From Astragalus membranaceus (taxonomy: Eukaryota > Streptophyta > Magnoliopsida > Fabales > Fabaceae): 64,000 nt of DNA. The notes under the pieces are model-generated. The model saw only the letters and a list, made by a program, of their open reading frames with translations, ran no database searches and was not told the DNA's origin. Where the stretch lies: assembly GCA_039519185.1 (NCBI GenBank), contig CM076849.1, positions 58,477,087 to 58,541,086 of the forward strand. Reading direction: 5' to 3'. Both the position numbers and the translations under genes were made by a program. Below are positions 45,691 to 57,090 of the stretch, one piece after another; within the stretch, counting starts at the first letter, position 1, and every line of letters begins with the position of its first letter.

Positions 45691-46497
45691 CGCTAGAGAG
45701 AGAGAGAGAGAGCACAGGTGAGGTGAGGTTTGGTGATTGAGTGAGGGAAGCGTACGAAGGAGAAAACGAGAGTGAGAATGAAAGGGAGAGAGCGAGAGCG
45801 CGCTGGGTTAATGAATTGGGATTGTGAATTTGCGACGGGCTTGCGACTAAGCCTCCGTCGCAAATTAGCGACCAACATCCTCTTCCGTCGCAAATTAGTG
45901 ATCAACATGCCTTTCCGTCGCAAATTATGAGCGGGATTTTCAGCGCCAATGCCCAATTTCACTCTTCGTCGCAAATCCATCGCAAATTAGCGACGGACAG
46001 TTCTCCGTGGGAAACGTTGGTGGCAATATAGGCTTATTCTTGTAGTGAGCGGAATCATAAACTCATTTAACATCTTCAAAAATAATTAAACATTAAACCA
46101 AAACTCCAAAAATAAATAATAATAGTTCGACAACGGTAACTAAGACCCTCCCCGGTGCTACGCATCAGAGCTGACACAGACCCAACGAGAAGGAAACTAC
46201 ACCTAGCAATCCTCCACGAGTGCTAACGATCACCTGCAGCGTTGCCACATAAGAGCAACATTCCAAGCAGAAGGGGTGAGCTTAACAGAAATAATAAGTT
46301 AATGATAGCAGTATATGAGCAGCGGTTAAATCACGGGAACACAGAAAGTCAACACATAATAGCTATACCATCATATCTCGTTACGAATCATTTCATAAAC
46401 ATACCACGTGTTGTAGCATCACAGCTACCTCGAAAATCAATACATCATAGCACCACACAAGACACAAATTCCATCAGAACGGAACACTAAAACACGT

Positions 46498-46499
<2 letters not shown>

Positions 46500-46551
<52 letters not shown>
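46500..46551. repeat. (TA)n microsatellite in LTR A
   Basis: About 50 bp of AT, against about 14 bp at the same place in LTR B (52871-52885). It is a convenient length difference between the two LTR copies. Confidence 0.95.
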
Positions 46552-46556
<5 letters not shown>

Positions 46557-46959
46557 GGACTATGCAACAATGCAATCCCTCTGGGCATATGCATGCGGTA
46601 CCGATCTCGTAAAATAAGCCACGACGGGCAAGAGGCCGGAGCCTATACCACCAGAAATAATCTCAAAGAGGCCGAAGCCTTTATCACCAAGAAATGCATA
46701 TGACAATGCGACTCATGACTCATGCATCAATTACACAACTCAAAGTATTTAGTTACTAAATACTACACCATCACGTCTAGTTATAAATCATTTCATAAAA
46801 ATACCACGTGTTGTAGCATCACAGCTATCTTCGTAATTCTCACCTGTTCACAACATCATAGCTGCCACATTTCACACTTATGAAACAACACCTTTAAATT
46901 AGAGAAAACAGCACACTGGAATTTAAGTAAACAGCACACTTAAATTTTAGAAGGCAACA

Positions 46960-47180
46960 CACATACACGCACGCAACACATCGCCCAGCAACACACACAA
47001 GCAACACGGGCACACAGCGCCCTTGGCGCCCAGCGCCCAGCAACACCCGCACACACGCAACACAGCGCCCCATTGGCGCCCAGCGCCTGGCACCTAGCGC
47101 CCCACCGAGACACAACACACGCAGCGCCCTTGGCGCCTAGCGCCCAGCAACACCCGCACACACGCACGCCTTGGGCAGCC
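46960..47180. repeat. GC-rich array of GGCGCC / AGCGCCC words in LTR A
   Basis: Repeated words CAGCGCCCTTGGCGCC, CAGCGCCCAGCAACAC and ACACACGCA alternate for about 220 bp. A slightly shorter version lies in LTR B at 53295-53525. Confidence 0.85.
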
Positions 47181-47991
47181 ATTTTAGGCGCCCTCGCATG
47201 CCACACCTGCACATACAGCAACAACAGCACACATAACACACCATAATTCACATTTCAAGCATTACAATCTCGTCTCCAATTTAATTATGCCATTACACAA
47301 CACCTAACCCCTTTCAATCCTATTACCACATTTCTCAATTTATTCTCAATCTCATTGTATCATTCAAACAATCATAATCATACAAAATTAATCACCACAT
47401 ATGTCTCAATACTCAATTAAAATTATATCACACCATAACTCGTACCTCAACCACTCAATCACATGCTCACATCATCATACAACATGAATTCGACTCCAAC
47501 TCTCATAGAATCACCCAAATCAAGATTCAATTTATCAATTTATATAATAATCCCATCACAATTCTATCCACAAACCCTAACTACCCATACACCCCATCAT
47601 AACCCATTATAAATGTTAAAACTCACCCTTACCTCGAATGCGTAAGCCCCTAGCACGAAGAAGATGATCACGCACGAAAACACCGCAACACGAAAGCTCT
47701 TCCTTTTCCTCCTCTTCTCAGCGCCGTCGCACTCTTCTTTCCTCTCCCTCCCTTCGCAAGCTTTTTCTTTCTTTTCTCCACAAGTGATGCGATTCCTAAG
47801 ACCCTAGCGCCTTTGGAGCCTAAGCTAACGGGCTTGGGCTTCATGGGCCAGTCTCGCCGTCCCGGAATTACCAACACCACTCCCTGACTCAAATTTAAAT
47901 AAGAATAACATATTAATAATTTATACTAATAATAATAATATTGCAACACTTAAATAATTTAATCAAATAATTAGTTAAATTATTTTGGGTG

Positions 47992-48930
47992 TTACAACTC
48001 TCCCCCACTTAGGAAATTTTCGTCCTCGAAATTCTTACCTGACTCAAACAACTCTGGATAAGACTCCCGCATCTTACTCTCCAGCTCCCAAGTCAGGCTC
48101 TCCCCAGCAGCTCCCAACCAAACCACTTTTACCAGAGCAATCTCCTTCCCTCTCAGAACCTTCACTTCTCTATCTTCAATGCGCACAGGCGTAGTCTCCA
48201 CAGTGAGATTATCCCGCACCTCCACATCATCCATACTAATCACATGAGACGGGTCCGAAATATACTTTCGGAGTTGCGACACGTGAAACACGTCATGCAA
48301 GTTCGAAAGATTAGGTGGCAAAGCCACCCGATAAGCAACACTTCCAACTCTCTCAGTGATCTGATACGGCCCGATGAAACGAGGAGTCAACTTCTTCGAT
48401 TTCAGCGCACGCCCAACACCAGTCATAGTCATAGGCGTGACCCTCAAAAACACATGGTCACCGGCTTGGAATTCTAAATCCTTCCTCCTCTTATCATGAT
48501 AACTTTTCTGTCGGCTCTGCGACGCTTTCATCTTTTCACGAATCATTTTCACCTTCTCCGTAGTTTCTCGAACAACTTCGGGCCCAAGAACAATGCTCTC
48601 TCCAGACTCATGCCAACACAACGGAGTCCTACACCTCCGACCATACAACGCCTCGAAAGGAGCCATCCCTATACTAGAATGGTAACTGTTGTTGTAAGTA
48701 AACTCAATCAACGGGAGATGAGCATCCCACGCACCTCCCTGCTCTAGGACACAAGCCCTCAATAAATCTTCCAACGACTGGATGGTCCTCTCTGTCTGTC
48801 CATCAGTCTGAGGATGATAAGCTGAACTCAACCTCAATTTGGACCCTAATGCCTCTTGCAAGCTCTTCCAGAAATCAGAAGTGAATCTAGGGTCTCTATC
48901 AGACACAATACACATAGGAACACCATCAGC
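47992..48930 (-). pseudogene. Tekay-type polyprotein, integrase C-terminal half and chromodomain
   Basis: From about 48930 down to the TAA at 47994, this part has the integrase core (IVSDRDPRFTSDFWK, SAYHPQTDGQTERT with the catalytic D and E region) and LIEFTYNNSYHSS. The GPF-type end follows, LTPRFIGPYQI and LHDVFHVSQLRKY. A C-terminal chromodomain-like segment (about 48230-48070) contains RIEDREVKVLRGKEI and VVWLG. Chromodomains of this class are thought to steer integration. One missing base near 48925 separates it from the rest of the polyprotein. The last codons run into the polypurine tract and LTR A, as expected. Confidence 0.88.
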
Positions 48931-51890
48931 TTCACAATTACCTGGATATAGATCTCAGCCAACCTCGACACCGGATACGTGATATTGATAGGAATGAAGT
49001 GAGCAGACTTCGTCAATCTATCCACAATCACCCAAATTGAATCATGTCTCTTCACCGTATTAGGCAACCCAGTAACAAAATCCATAGATATGCTATCCCA
49101 TTTCCACTCTGGGATCTCTAATGGCTGCATCAACCCTGCAGGCTTCTGATGCTCAACCTTCGACTTCTGACAAGTCAAACATGAGTATACAAACTGAGCG
49201 ACGTCACGTTTCATACCAGGCCACCAAAACAAACGTTTCAAATCTTGATACATTTTTGTAGCCCCCGGATGGATACTCAACTTGCTTCTATGACCTTCTT
49301 CTAAAATTTCCCTTTTCATCTCTTCGTCCTCAGGAACGCAAACTCTTCCACGGTATCTTAACACATTCTGCGCATCTAACTCAAAGTCCTTACTCTCGAA
49401 TTGACCAATCCCAACTATTAGGTCGACTAGCTTAACATCTAACTGCTGGGCTTCTCGGATACTAGTCATGAACTCATTATCAATTTTCAACATCCCCAAC
49501 CTGACACTTTGAGGAGTCACCTCACAAACTAGACTCATGTCTCTGAATTGCTCAATTAGCTCAAGTTCTCTAACCATCAGCGCCGACATATGCAAAGTCT
49601 TCCGATTCAAGGCATCAGCAACGACATTAGCCTTTCCTGGATGATAGTTCAAACTGAAGTCATAATCCTTCAACAGCTCCAACCACCTACGCTGTCTCAT
49701 ATTCAACTCTTTCTGATCGAATAGATACTGTAAACCCTTATGATCACTGGACACCTCAAACCTCGATCCATACAGATAATGTCTCCAAATTTTCAACGCG
49801 AACACCACTGCTGCAAGTTCCAAATCATGAGTAGGGTAGTTCTTCTCATGGGTCCTCAACTGTCTAGACGCATAAGCTACTACCTTACCATCTTGCATCA
49901 GCACACCTCCCAAACCCATCTTGGAAGCATCACAATACACCACAAACGGTTGATCCGGAACAGGCAAAACCGTAACAGGAGATGTTGTCAACTTCTTCTT
50001 CAACTCATTGAAGCTCTCTTCACACCGGGCATCCCACACAAAAGCTTTACCCTTGCAAGTCAACTGAGTCAACGACAATGCTAACTTAGAGAAACCCTCT
50101 ATAAACCTTCTGTAGTAACCTGCCAAACCGAGAAAGCTCCGAATTTCAGTAACTGACTTCGGAGACTCCCACTGTAACACGGCCTCAACTTTCGATGGAT
50201 CCACCGCGATTCCCTTACCAGAAATAATATGACCCAGAAAACTAACCTCTTGCAACCAGAACTCACATTTGGACAATTTAGCATATAACTTTCGGTCACT
50301 CAGAATCTCCAAAACCAACTCTAGATGTTCTGCATGCTCCTCCTCTGACTTAGAATAGACCAAGATATCGTCTATAAACACCACCACGAACCGATCCAGA
50401 TACTCATGGAAACTACGGTTCATGTACTCCATAAATACTCCCGGTGCATTGGTCACACCGAAAGGCATCACAGAATACTCATAATGCCCATAACGGGTCC
50501 TGAAGGCTGTCTTCTGAATATCTTCATCCTTCACCTTTATCTGGTGATAACCTGATCTCAAATCTATTTTACTGAACACCTGGGCACCCACCAACTGGTC
50601 CATCAAATCGTCAATCCTCGGGAGCGGATACTTGTTTTTGATCGTCACTTTATTCAACTGCCGATAGTCCACGCACAGTCTCATACTACCGTCTTTCTTC
50701 TTTACCAACAATACTGGAGCTCCCCACGGCGACACACTCGGCCTCACAAATTTCTTTTCGAGTAGATCCTCAAGCTGTTTCTTTAGTTCAGACAACTCAG
50801 ATGCAGACATTCTATACGGTGCCATAGACACAGGTCTAGTACCAGGTACAATATCAATGGAGAACTCCACCTCTCTCTCTGGTGGTACATCGGGGATTTC
50901 GTCAGGAAAAACTTCAGGAAAATCTCGCACCACTGCCAACTCACCAATTTTCGCCTGACTCTTAGAAGACATTGACGCTAACAGTGAAAACAACTGAACC
51001 CCTTCCTTCATCACCCTCCGTAACTGACCAGCAGGCAGCAAACTAGATTCATCCTCCTCACAAGAAGAGAAACTCACAGACCTCTCACTACAGTTGATAT
51101 GGACACAGTTATCAACTAACCAGTTCATACCCAGAATAATATCCATCCCATCCAACGGCAAGCAAATTAAATCAACAATAAAATCTTTGCCGAAAATCGA
51201 CAAAGGGCATTTAGCACAAACAAGAGAGGTAGTTACTGAACCCTTCGCCGGAGTACCAATAACCATCTCCCTCAACATAGAAGATACAGAAAGACCCAAT
51301 CTATCAACACATGCGGCAGCAATAAAACAATGGGTGGCACCAGTATCAATAATAGCAATGAGAAGAGAATTATTGATATAACACGTACCTCTAATCTCAT
51401 TTACCACATCTGACCCCGCTAGAGCAAACACCTTTCCAGTAGATCTTTCTTTCTTTGGTTTCGAACACTGAGCACTGATGTGTCCTCCCTCACCGCAGTT
51501 GAAACAGAGTGCATCCTTACGATCACAGTTAGTTGCCATATGGCCCTCTTTCCCACATTTGTAGCACCTTTTAACATCACCCGGACAGTCTGGACGCTTA
51601 TGACCAGGCTTCCCACACTTATAACATACCACACTAGCAGCAGCATCTCCCCCACTTGGTCTCTTGCCCCCCGCAGCTCTCTGATTACCCTTACCCGTTG
51701 GAACCTCATACGGCTTCCCGCGACCCGGGAAACTCTTCTGCTTTTCTCTGATAACTCTAGAATGAGCATTACTGTCTTCTTCGAAGATTCTGCAACTGTC
51801 CACCAACTCAGAGAACACCCGGATTTTCTGGTACCCTATCGCTTTCTTAATATCCGCTCGCAACCCATTCTCAAACTTAATGCATTTTGA
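48926..51890 (-). pseudogene. Tekay-type gag-pol: gag end, protease, reverse transcriptase, RNase H, integrase start
   Basis: The open frame starts inside gag (FENGLRADIKKAIGYQ). It has three CCHC knuckles (CYKCGKPGHKRPDC, CYKCGKEGHMATNC, CFNCGEGGHISAQC) and the protease motif AIIDTGATHCF. RT follows with KKDGSMRLCVDYRQLN and the catalytic FIDDILVYS. RNase H has VYCDASKMGLGG and ADALNRK. Integrase starts with the HHCC region (HPGATKMYQDLKRLFWWPG, CLTCQKSK) and the first catalytic aspartate (SMDFVTGLP). About 1005 residues are uninterrupted, so the insertion is young. The N-terminal gag, primer-binding site and 5' LTR are missing because homology stops at 51890 in a duplicated flank. A single-base deletion near 48925 breaks integrase. 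The clade call (Tekay/Del) is by motif memory. Confidence 0.9.
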
Positions 51891-52277
51891 GAATTCATAG
51901 GAGGTTTGTTTGTATAAATAGATTATATATATATATATATATATATCATTGGAGTTATCCCGTATTTTTTTATATATCAGTACAACTATCCCGTGTTTTT
52001 TTATATATCAGTGCAGTTATCTCCTAGTTTCAACTGATTATTTTAGTTGATTAGTAGATTATAGTAGATAGTAAATGATAGATAGTGTGACACCCACTAC
52101 CCCGTTTGGAAAACATGACGTAAATAAAAGAATTAATAAAAATTACGTCTTTGTAAAAACTGAGTCAAACGAAATAGCAAGTATCACCAACAAATGCGGA
52201 AATACAAATAAACCAAATAAAAAAATAAAGTAACAACAATACAACTAGCAAATAATAATCTTCATCATCGATAGGCT
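51891..52277. repeat. right copy of the duplicated flank
   Basis: It matches 40694-41149 from CATAGGAGGTTTG to ATAGGCT, minus about 71 bp. Its left edge is fused to Tekay gag within the word ATTCATAGGAGG. It ends in AGGCT (52273-52277), the left target duplication of LTR B. Confidence 0.9.
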
Positions 52278-54356
52278 TGTAACACCCCCTTTTTTCTAAA
52301 TATAATTAAACACGCAATTATCAGAGTCACCACGAGGGCGCTACATTTTTCACCACATAAAAACTCCAAATTGATTTAAATTAAATCCTCAAGAATATAG
52401 TTAATTAATCTCTAAGCAGCGGAATCATAAACTCATTTAACATCTTCAAAAATAATTAAACATTAAACCAAAACTCCAAAAATAAATAATAATAGTTCGA
52501 CAACGGTAACTAAGACCCTCCTCGGTGCTACGCATCAGAGCTGACACATACCCAACGAGAAGGAAACTACACCTAGCAATCCTCCACGAGTGCTAACGAT
52601 CACCTGCAGCGTTGCCACATAAGAGCAACATTCCAAGCAGAAGGGGTGAGCTTAACAGAAATAATAAGTTAATGATAGCAGTATATGAGCAGCGGTTAAA
52701 TCACGGGAACACAGAAAGTCAACACATAATAGCTATACCATCATATCTCGTTACGGATCATTTCATAAACATACCACGTGTTGTAGCATCACAGCTACCT
52801 CGAAAATCAATACATCATAGCACCACACAAGACACAAATTCCATCAGAACGGAACACTAAAACACGTTACATATATATATATATGTATATGGACTATGCA
52901 ACAATGCAACCCCTCTGGGCATATGCATGCGGTACCGATCTCGTAAAATAAGACACGACGGGCAAGAGGCCGGAGCCTATACCACCAGAAATAATCTCAA
53001 AGAGGCCGAAGCCTTTATCACCAAGAAATGCATATGACAATGCGACTCATGACTCATGCATCAATTACACAACTCAAAGTATTTAGTTACTAAATACTAC
53101 ACCATCACGTCTAGTTATAAATCATTTCATAAAAATACCACGTGTTGTAGCATCACAGCTACCTCGTAATTCTCACCTGTTCACAACATCATAGCTGCCA
53201 CATTTCACACTTATGAAACAACACCTTTAAATTAGAGAAAACAGCACACTGGAATTTAAGTAAACAGCACACTTAAATTTTAGAAGGCAACACACACACA
53301 CGCACGCAACACAGCGCCCATGGCGCCCAACGCCCAGCAACACACACAAGCAACACGGGCACACAGCGCCCTTGGCGCCCAGCGCCCAGCAACACTCGCA
53401 CACACGCAACACAGCGCCCCATTGGCGCCCAGCGCCTGGCACCTAGCGCCCCACCGAACGCACACACGCACGCAGCGCCCTTGGCGCCCAGCGCCCAGCA
53501 ACACCCGCACACACGCACGCCTTGGGTAGCCATTTTAGGCGCCCTCGCATGCCACACCTGCACATACAGCAACAACAGCACACATAACACACCATAATTC
53601 ACATTTCAAGCATTACAATCTTGTCTCCAATTTAATTATGCCATTACACAACACCTAACCCCTTTCAATCCTATTACCACATTTCTCAATTTATTCTCAA
53701 TCTCATTGTATCATTCAAACAATCATAATCATACAAAATTAATCACCACATATGTCTCAATACTCAATTAAAATTATATCACACCATAACTCGTACCTCA
53801 ACCACTCAATCACATGCTCTCCTCATCATACAACATGAATTCGACTCCAACTCTCATAGAATCACCCAAATCAAGATTCAATTTATCAATTTATATAATA
53901 ATCCCATCACAATTCTATCCACAAACCCTAACTACCCATACACCCCATCATAACCCATTATAAATGTTAAAACCCACCCTTACCTCGAATGCGTAAGCCC
54001 CTAGCACGAAGAAGATGATCACGCAAGAAAACACCGCAACACGAAAGCTCTTCCTTTTCCTCCTCTTTTCAGCGCCGTCGCACTCTTCTTTCCTCTCCCT
54101 CCATTCGCAAGCTTTTTCTTTCTTTTCTCCACAAGTGATGCGATTCCTAAGACCCTAGCGCCTTTGGAGCCTAAGCTAACGGGCTTGGGCTTCATGGGCC
54201 AGTCTCGCCGTCCCGGAATTACCAACACCACTCCCTGACTCAAATTTAAATAAGAATAACATATTAATAATTTATACTAATAATAATAATAATAATAATA
54301 TTGCAACACTTAAATAATTTAATCAAATAATTAATTAAATTATTTTGGGTGTTACA
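52278..54356 (-). mobile_element. Tekay solo LTR (LTR B, 2079 bp) with 5-bp target duplication
   Basis: It has TGTAACACCC...GGGTGTTACA ends and exact AGGCT duplications at 52273-52277 and 54357-54361. It is nearly identical to LTR A but lacks the CACTA insertion (empty site at 52418-52420) and has a shorter TA run. With no internal region attached, it is a solo LTR at the same original target as LTR A. Confidence 0.93.
53295..53525. repeat. GC-rich GGCGCC word array in LTR B
   Basis: This corresponds to 46960-47180 in LTR A. Copy number differs slightly and one block reads ACGCACGCAGCGCCC. Confidence 0.85.
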
Positions 54357-54361
54357 AGGCT

Positions 54362-55050
54362 CATCACCATCTGCTTGCTTATCACCTAAACATGTACAAT
54401 GACACACGAGTAGCCACAAAGAAGAGTGAGAAAATCACATAATAAGGAAACAATCAACAGTAGTGGATACAACTTTCATAACACGCATGCACATACATCT
54501 CGAGTATCACCATACAACTAGGGGGTCACTATGGTCATCATCTTTGGTCATAACTACTACCCAAGTCCCAGCTAACTCTATATAATAACGTCATCCTTAT
54601 ATTCATAAGAAATATTTATTTTAAATATTAATCAATAGTTTAAATAGTCATTAAGTCTTCTTGTTTTATAGATATTAGGTTTGTATTAGCCTTCAAAAAA
54701 TTTAATTATCAATGACAAATATTAATCCCGTGTTTTTTATATATCAGTGTAGTAGTATTCAAAAGTTTTAATTATCAATGACAAATATTAATCTCTAAAG
54801 TGAAGTGATAAGAGAAATAGAAGATTTTGTGAAAAGTAATAGTAAAGTAAAAAGAAAAAAGGAAGAAAGAGAGTGTAAGAGAAAAGTGAAAATGAAGAAA
54901 GAGAGTGTAAGAAGAAAAACAAGAAAAAGGAAGAAAGCGAGTGTAAGAAGAAAAATGAAGAAAGAGGGTGTTATGACATTTTTGCCCTTAAATTAGTTGT
55001 GTATTGTTAATAAGATATCTAAATTGGTAATTTTATAAGAGGTTTGATTT
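54362..55050. repeat. right flank of LTR B, then decayed AT-rich repeat as at 39045-40890
   Basis: 54362-54600 appears unique, with no gene. From 54605 the words AAATATTAATC, AAGTCTTCTTG, TTTTTTATATATCAGTGTAG and the GAAGAAAGAGAGTGTAAG purine block repeat those of 39600-40600. The sequence on both sides of the LTR pair is therefore related. Confidence 0.65.
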
Positions 55051-55612
55051 TATAAATAGATATTAAATTTAGATAGATATTAGATTAGATATGAATAGAT
55101 ATTAGATAACTATTTCACCTATTTTTGAAATAAAATTATTTATAAAATTCAAGTACGCTTTATTTTTTAAAAAAAAAGATGCCGAAAGAATTAGAGTATT
55201 CAAAAGAGAGAATAATATTATTATTGAATACGTAGCATTTTTTACGATATTCAAATATACAATATTTATTTATTATTTGTAAATAATAGAATTAATTATA
55301 AAATAGTGTGGTAAAAGACAATAAAATTACAATGATGACTTGCGACGTTTCTCAGTTAAGTCATAAAAGTAAAATAATCATTTATAAATAATAAAGATAT
55401 TTTACAAGAGATATAAGGTTAACAGATGGTTAGGTGAGAGAGTTCAGAATTAGAGTGATATGGAGTAAGAATGTTCAACCTTCACCCACTAACATTTTTA
55501 ACAAAATATTAACATTTTTGTCTAACAAAACACTAAAAAGAAGTTAATGTATTGTGATTTTTGACTTAGAAATTAAAAAAATTATATAATTTATAAATTT
55601 GAAAAATCTCCA
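55051..55612. other. AT-rich spacer, nothing recognised
   Basis: Short TTAGAT/ATAGATATTAG repeats occur at the start; otherwise no structure is visible. Confidence 0.4.
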
Positions 55613-55621
55613 ATCATCATC

Positions 55622-56446
55622 TATGAAGCTTGGATACCGGATACGATACGGGATACGACACGATACGGATACGGGGATACGAGAAAATTTTGAAAATCAA
55701 GATACGACACGGCTGGGATACTTTAATAAAAAATTAAATTAAAATTTAAATATATAAAAACATAACAAAAAATAAAATAGAATAGAAACACAAATAGAAA
55801 AAAAACAGATGAAAAACTGAAATATTGCATTTTATAGATACGAAAAAAAACTGCCCAAATAGATAAAAAAAAATCACACAGAAAATATATGGATGAAAGG
55901 AATAGGACAACCGTCACACCTATGTATGAGTGACTGGTCATAAAAAGTAATGGTGGACAAGTAACTGAAACCACCCGAAATCGTATAATACGAATAGTCA
56001 GTGGCAGAAATAGATGACTTTTTATAGACTAAGATATTCATATTAGTACGTAATTGGTCAATAAAACATAACCATATCATTAAACAATATATATTCATCA
56101 CATTGTAGAAATAAATACTTGTGATCTTATCAAGTAGAGATAGTTACGTATATTTATCTCACTCATATCACAATGTATTGTATTACGAAAAAACATATAA
56201 TATATGAGTGACAATCATGTGCTTAGTTGGTAAGAGGTATCGAAAAAGTATCTGAGAAGAATCATTAGTTGGTAAGAAGTATCAAAGATGTATGTGAAAA
56301 GTATCGAGTCAAATATTTTTTAAAAAGAATTAAAAAATTATTAGATACTCTTTGGGTACGTATCGAGAAATATCGAGTGCATATCAGTATCGGATACGTA
56401 TCCGACACCAATACATCTTTATTTTTGAAGTATCGGGGCTTCATAT
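55622..56446. mobile_element. non-autonomous MULE-like element B (825 bp), sister of the AGO7-upstream element
   Basis: It starts TATGAAGCTTGGATACCGG and ends TATCGGGGCTTCATAT. The 9-bp duplication ATCATCATC lies at 55613-55621 and 56447-56455. The body matches 30535-31401 in the same orientation with few substitutions and small indels. The inner GATACG-rich ends are inverted repeats. It has no coding capacity. Confidence 0.87.
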
Positions 56447-56455
56447 ATCATCATC

Positions 56456-57090
56456 ATATATTTATATCATATTATTAGTAGGTGTCAGATGATCTGAAGT
56501 ATTGTATTGACAAATTTACAAAGATTAATATGATCAAATATTTTAAATTTTAGCCACATAAAATATTAACAATGTGAGAATTATTATTATTATTATGATG
56601 GTTTGAAATTTGAAAGGAAGTGTCTGAGCATTGGAGTTCCCCTTTTGTCCCTCTAGGCTACATTATATTAAGTTGGCAGCAAAGCAACACTATACTTTGT
56701 GTCTTTCTCATACTTACTTTTTGGAAGTGGGTCAGATGCTTTTCAGTACTGCACGTCCATAGCAAGGAGAAGGGACAGAAAGACTGATAAATAAATAAAT
56801 AAATAAATAAATATGGTTTCTGGCAGTGACAGTCCCTTGGCCTTACTGCTAAGATCCTATCACAATAGCCATTCGACCTGTACATCTCTGAGGGTTTGGG
56901 GGTCCCCCTATGTACCACATATATTCTTAAATAATGTTGCGGCTTTTAATATAATTAGTATTTTACACGTGCATGCGTACGGGTAATACTTTATAGTTGG
57001 TGTATTGACATGAAGTTATAATACTAATTTAGAATATATTTATAAGTTGTGAATAATGTCCAAAATGTATAATTTGAAATTCAAAGTGGA
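56456..57090. other. AT-rich sequence with a short (AAAT)n tract, no gene
   Basis: A run of AAATA units lies near 56789-56812. Otherwise no supported feature is present. Confidence 0.4.

Larger units (their letters stand above)
41291..46047 (-). mobile_element. CACTA element II (4757 bp) carrying captured host gene fragments
   Basis: It starts CACTACAAGAAAATCGC and ends ATTCTTGTAGTG, with the 3-bp duplication AGC at 41288-41290 and 46048-46050. Subterminal regions on both sides are packed with TTTGCGACGGA / TCCGTCGCAAA words, probable transposase-binding sites. The homologous LTR B has an intact empty site (AAGCAGCGGAATC, 52414-52426), proving the boundaries. No CACTA transposase is visible. 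Instead it contains fragments of at least two host genes with introns, all on the minus strand. Confidence 0.95.
41150..47996 (-). mobile_element. 3' LTR of a Tekay-type chromovirus (LTR A), split by a CACTA element
   Basis: The LTR consists of 41150-41290 plus 46051-47996, about 2087 bp once the CACTA and its 3-bp duplication are removed. On the minus strand it starts TGTAACACCCAAAATAAT and ends GGGGTGTTACA. A polypurine tract (AAGTGGGGGAGAGT on the minus strand) abuts its start at 47997-48010. It is nearly identical to LTR B at 52278-54356, differing mainly in a longer TA run. AGGCT on its left equals the target duplication of LTR B. Confidence 0.9.

Noticed and set aside
46894..47251. Cysteine-rich frames in the LTR GC-rich array (and copies at 53227-53602)
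   Set aside because: They arise from GCGCCC/ACACAC repeats in a non-coding LTR.
49740..51890. Plus-strand open frames opposite the Tekay polyprotein
   Set aside because: They are antisense shadows of a strongly supported minus-strand coding region.
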